A DNA stretch of 64,000 bases, taken from positions 61,917,295-61,981,294 of the forward strand of contig OU015524.1 of NCBI GenBank assembly GCA_907165065.1. Direction: 5' to 3'. The DNA comes from Caprimulgus europaeus. Lineage: Eukaryota; Chordata; Aves; Caprimulgiformes; Caprimulgidae. Positions 59,539 through 64,000 of the stretch are shown in pieces. Under the pieces are notes generated by a model. That model was given only the letters and a program-made list of their open reading frames with translations. It did not search any database and was not told where the DNA came from. Made by a program: the position numbers and the translations under genes. Position 1 is the stretch's first letter. Each line of letters starts with the position of its first letter.

Positions 59539-62500
59539 AGGATTCAGATTTTTCCCTGCTAAATTGCAAGGAGGGCAGCATGCAGAACTCATGTTTGCAA
59601 CTTACGGATCTATAAGGTCTGACCAAACCCTGGGAGGATTTGTCCCACCTGCTTTCAAACCATATTTGACTTATGAAGCCTTAGTACTAATGTTAAGTGG
59701 AAAAAGCAACATAACTGTAATTCTGTACCTTGCTTTTGTTGATGAAAGAAAGTGGTAGTGGGTTTTTTGGGTTTCTTTTGTTTTATTTTTTACTTTTTAT
59801 TTTTTGTATATGAAGTATGGGAGCAGAGACTAATGCATCTTTCTGGTTTTCAAGGCTTTCTTTGAAATGGGACATAAATAGGCTATGTAAGGTGCAGATG
59901 AGTAGGAAAAATTAGAAATAATCTTTTGAATTTAAACAATGGCTGTTTAGGACACTACACTTAGAAAATGAATCATAATAAATTCATATGCTAGAGATGG
60001 TGAATTTATTGTTTTGCCTGTAGGGAAAGAACATGCTTTGTCACTTGGAAACCTATGAGAAATGAAGCAATTGATAAACTAGTGTTTATATGGGTTTATT
60101 TAAAGAAGTATTGGTCAGTGTAGTCACTAGACAGATTTAAAAAGCAAATGAATAGACAGAAACACAAAAGGACTAAATGCTGCTGGGCATGCTTATTTTC
60201 TAATCTGTTACGATGCCTAACAGAGGTTAGAGCTATTGTGAATAAGTTTCTTAAAACCTCCTGGGAGTAATACATAAATAAAAATGTCAGGGGTTTCTAG
60301 GAAAGAAAGATGAAAAACTAGAAAAGTCATTTGCTGTATAAATCTGTGATGCGTCATGTCTTTATTATTGTATGCATCTCTCTTCTCACTTAAAAAATTG
60401 AATTTGTAACTAATGGAAGACACAAACAAGGGAAAAAAAGGATTATCAGCCTTTGTGGAATTGGTTCTATACAGATAGGGACTGAATAGATAGGGTGTCT
60501 TCATAAGGAAAACAAAGGGAAAGGTGATGTAATTAAAAATAGGGACTGGGAAGGAAAGAATGATTAAGCAACAATTACTAATTTTTAATTTTTGGCCTTC
60601 TAGCTCTTATCTGCAAGCAACTTTAGAATAAGCTAAAGGAAGTGCTTTTCCATACAAAGACATAGTTAAATAGTCTTTAAAATGACTAAAATTCCTGAGG
60701 GGTGGGTTTGCTGAGACTTATTACTAAGGCTGTTGAACTTCCAGAAGCTTTGAGCATGTACCAGGTGGCTCTGCAGTTGCTGTTTCTTTTCTTTTCCCTA
60801 ATAACTGCTGTGGGCAGTGGAAGAGATAAAATACTGGACTAGATGGACTTTTTGATCTGCCTTAATGCTGCTACCTTTAAGACAAAACTGACACAGTTCA
60901 CTGGCAGATGATGTAAATTTTCTAACTAATTTGCTAGACAAATGAAACTGAATGTTCTACAGAAGTAGATGCAAATTATGATGATGAACAAGGCTGACCT
61001 ATTTAATACCAGGTGGGGGCAGATCATCAGCTAATATAACCTGATTCACAGGAGCACAGTGGTTTATGCTGGGTGAGGATCTGGCATCAGTCTGGCATCT
61101 GAAATAGCAGGAAGACTGTCTGAGTATAGTCTGAGATTGGCTTTGGGATGTGTTTTCTGTGGCCTGTTGCATGGCCACCTGGATGGGCTCCTTAGCTTCA
61201 TCACAGCGGAGCTCTCCTGTCAGGATGTTATTCTCTGGCAGTAGCTCTGCATCTTTAATTTGTTACCTTCAAAGTGAAGCCAGGAAGTTCAGTGTTTAAG
61301 CTCATGTTTTTAGAAGCATGAATTCCAGCAGCCTGGAACTGAGACCTGTAGAGCAGAATCAGAAGGAGAGAGACTAGGATCCACTGATGAGTGTGTGTGA
61401 GAGGACCTCCCTAGGATGTGCTGTGACCTTGTAGGTACTTGAGAGTAACCTGGGATCCAGTGAAATGGTGCCCATCTTAGCTTGGTTTCCTCTTGGTGAC
61501 TAGGATCTGTAATGGTGGGAATATCCCTAGGGATGCTTTAGCACACACTTTTCCCTGTCCAGTTTCTGACAACTGTGTTTTTCTGTTTGTGATTAAAGTG
61601 GTGCCTGTAGATATGTTGAAGGTGGATAAAAGCAGTGAAAAAGGATTTCTGTTGGTGTAGCTGCTGTTAGTAAAGGATACAGACTAACTGTGGCTCTTTG
61701 CATGGCAATAAATCTCTGGGTATTTTACCCTGGGACCATTTTCCGCCAGTGGGAAGCAGAGGGTTTGTTTTAAAAAGTTTTCAGTAACTTGATGCCTTTA
61801 TCCTTCAGTAACTACTTTTGACTTAAGTGGAAGAAGATTGGTTAATATGGAGTACTTCTGAAGGCAACATCCTTCATTATACCTCCTAGAGTGTAACTGT
61901 CCTATAGCTCAGACACGTGAGGAAGGCTTTGTAGAAGGTGCCTCTAGGAACCTCTTCTGGTTGGGTTTTTTTGTGTGTTGGGGGGTATTATACAACCCTT
62001 AATTCGTGCAAAAACACTGAAAGTACATCAGAGACATCTAGGACATGCTGGAGTACTTTACATGGGACATCTTGTTTTACTCCTTCATGTTTAAAATGCA
62101 AAAGTTAGCGTCCTAACCACATGAAGTCAGAAGCAGCAGTGCAGTATGTTTTTTGTTAAAGAATATTGTGGCTTGCAAATACAAAAAGGGCAATGCAATT
62201 CATAGAAGAATGTAGGGTTGGCAAGGAGTCCATGGAGTTATTAATCCACCTTGAACTCCAGGGTTGGATCGGGTTTTGATCCCTCCACCCCACTGTGAGG
62301 AATCCAATCTGTTATTGGAAATTTCCACTAGCAAGGAATCTTCAGCCTCCCCTAAACCCTGTGTGGACAGGCTTGCCTTTAAAGATAGACTGTTTTTCCC
62401 CAAAGTCTGTTCTAAGCCTCCTTTACTTTGAAAGCAAATGTATTCTAAGAGAAGTTTAAAAAAACCACTACAGTGTTATTCACTTGTAGTTTTAATTAAA

Positions 62501-64000
62501 AGTAAATTGTTAGTCCTGTTGTTCTTTTACTGTTCACAAACACAGGGAAATTTAATTACTCTTCTGCTTGGCAGCAACTTTTTATGCGGTGAGGAGTTGT
62601 CATATGACATGTCCAGCAATAATTTTTTTTTCTCATAGATGAAACAACTGTAGTGTGTTCAGTCAGTCCTCCTTAATCATGTGTCTTTAAATCTCTTCTC
62701 ACTCTCGTGTTTTGTTCCTTTCCTCTGGGTACTTTGCCAGTTTGACTTTCTTCCTTCAGTTATGTCCTAGATTGTGCACAGTATTTCATCTGATGCCTCG
62801 TGAGTAGCCAGGTAGAGGAGGATAATGATGTCTTGCATTTTTCATATGAAACTCTCCTTCACATAAACATAGGATGTGAGGGGTTTTTTGCTGCAGCCTA
62901 CAGTGCTGGCTCATTTGTTCTGTGACTGCTAGTGCATGCAAAATATTATTTTTTTTTTTTCCTATATGCTGTGTAGACAGTTTTACGTTTTATTTCAGCA
63001 TGTGTAAGCATAGGAAATAATAAATACTCATGTTTACTGAATGTTGTCAGTCTTGCTTCAGAACAAGTTCCCCTCCTGTCCTTCAGGTGCTTCCCAAATG
63101 GGTACCATTGACAAATTCCAGCCATACTGACTTACAAGTCAGGAATGCAAGTATGACTTTGCACAGTTCCTTGTGATGCTGTGCTGCAGTTTGACGATGA
63201 ATCATAGGTAAATACTCTCATCCTTCATGGAAAGATTGTGTACTTCTTACAGAACTTGGAGTTCTGAAACAGTAGCAGAGCTACAAAGAATGTACTTTCT
63301 GGATCAACCCCAATGAACAGAGATTTGTGCACTTTTTAAGAGATGATGGTGCTTTCTCTCAGAAAACATGGCACATGGGACTCCTAAGCCCTTGGGCATT
63401 TAGTTTTCTCAATGTCTTTCTGTTCCTGGGAAAACATTGGATGCAACAGTGAAAATGCTACAATGTCGAGATTTTTGTGGAGAGGGTGATGAGAACTGGG
63501 GATGGTAGGTGTATTTTGTACCTTTGGTTATGATGAGACTTGTGACCTAAAATTCTAAATACTGTATTATTTGTGAGAGATACTTTCTTCTTAGGGTAGA
63601 AATATTTTCTTGACTAAGTGAAGATACTTAACAAATGTGTTTGTTTACATCTCTTAGAATACTAATGCTTTGAAATTTTCAGAAGCCTGGGAAGATCCCC
63701 ATTTTTGTACAGGCATTCCAGCTGCTGTTCGTCATACTCTTGAAATATTATGGATTTATTCTGTGTTCACTGCTCATGAATCTTCTATGTTTAAACCATT
63801 TTTAGTATCACTGGATTGGTAAATGTTAGCTCCCATGACTTGAAAATAATGTAAGAAATAATTTGACATCTTTGGATTAGAAACACTTCTGGATTTTTTT
63901 TTTCAACAGCTTAATGGGCATGGCTCTGGCCTTCTTCAGAAGGGTCTACGTGCTCTGCCTCAGTCTGTCTTAGCCTTTTAGTTTGTCTTGGTGCAAATAA

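Larger units (their letters stand above)
42716..64000 (+). other. MAP3K5 intron 1, partial (at least 21 kb)
   Basis: From the exon 1 donor to the right edge no sequence resembling exon 2 of ASK1 (expected to continue DIAVVEMSDAF) was found, so intron 1 is longer than 21 kb. The first 200 bases still belong to the CpG island. It contains a short CR1 (44843-45030), a solo LTR (48821-49455), an LTR lacking its 5' end (58565-59538), homopolymer tracts, and otherwise unremarkable sequence: 43000-44842, 45031-48820, 49456-58564 and 59539-64000 hold no gene that I can support. Confidence 0.85.

Noticed and set aside
62195-62395. Possible old CR1 remnant (tcatagaagaatgtagggtt...)
   Set aside because: Only the first bases resemble a reversed CR1 3' end; the remainder did not match well enough to annotate.

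Overview
This is a vertebrate nuclear window, almost certainly from a bird. Genes are split into short exons with GT-AG introns, there are CpG-island promoters, and the dominant interspersed repeats are CR1 LINE copies (3' ends resembling 'ccaaccttaatgattctatg') together with avian-type solo retroviral LTRs. I cannot name the species. No bacterial, plasmid or CRISPR feature is present.

Two protein genes are supported, arranged head to head. PEX7, the peroxisomal PTS2 receptor (a WD40 propeller), is on the minus strand. Nine of the ten expected exons can be read from 33689 down to 1881. They join in frame with canonical splice sites into 299 residues without a stop. The last exon (about 22 codons) is not in the window and should lie left of position 1. 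MAP3K5 (ASK1), a stress-activated MAP kinase kinase kinase, is on the plus strand. Only exon 1 (42313-42715, 134 codons plus one base) is present, and intron 1 fills the rest of the window to 64000. The start codons are about 8.6 kb apart and each sits in its own CpG island. PEX7 next to divergently oriented MAP3K5 matches the order known from human 6q23.

Layout. 1-1880: partial PEX7 intron 9. 1881-33689: PEX7 exons and introns. Intron 8 carries a CR1 split by a solo LTR (4040-6175) and a second CR1 split by a decayed hAT DNA transposon (9921-12998). 33690-34070: PEX7 promoter island with a YY1-type site. 34071-41389: intergenic, with a small isolated CpG-rich patch near 36 kb and a 1.5-kb CR1 copy with reverse transcriptase remnants. 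41390-42312: MAP3K5 promoter and 5' leader with two short uORFs. 42313-42715: MAP3K5 exon 1. 42716-64000: MAP3K5 intron 1 with a short CR1 and two LTR copies.

The two genes do not form an operon or a shared pathway. PEX7 serves peroxisomal matrix import and MAP3K5 serves redox/stress signalling. I found no clear undescribed biological system. The items most worth a second look are the complete but dead hAT (Charlie-type) element in a bird intron with its target duplication preserved, the unexplained promoter-like patch at 35.9-36.1 kb, the two uORFs ahead of MAP3K5, and the LTR family with an internal roughly 60-bp tandem array, present in two inverted copies flanking both promoters.
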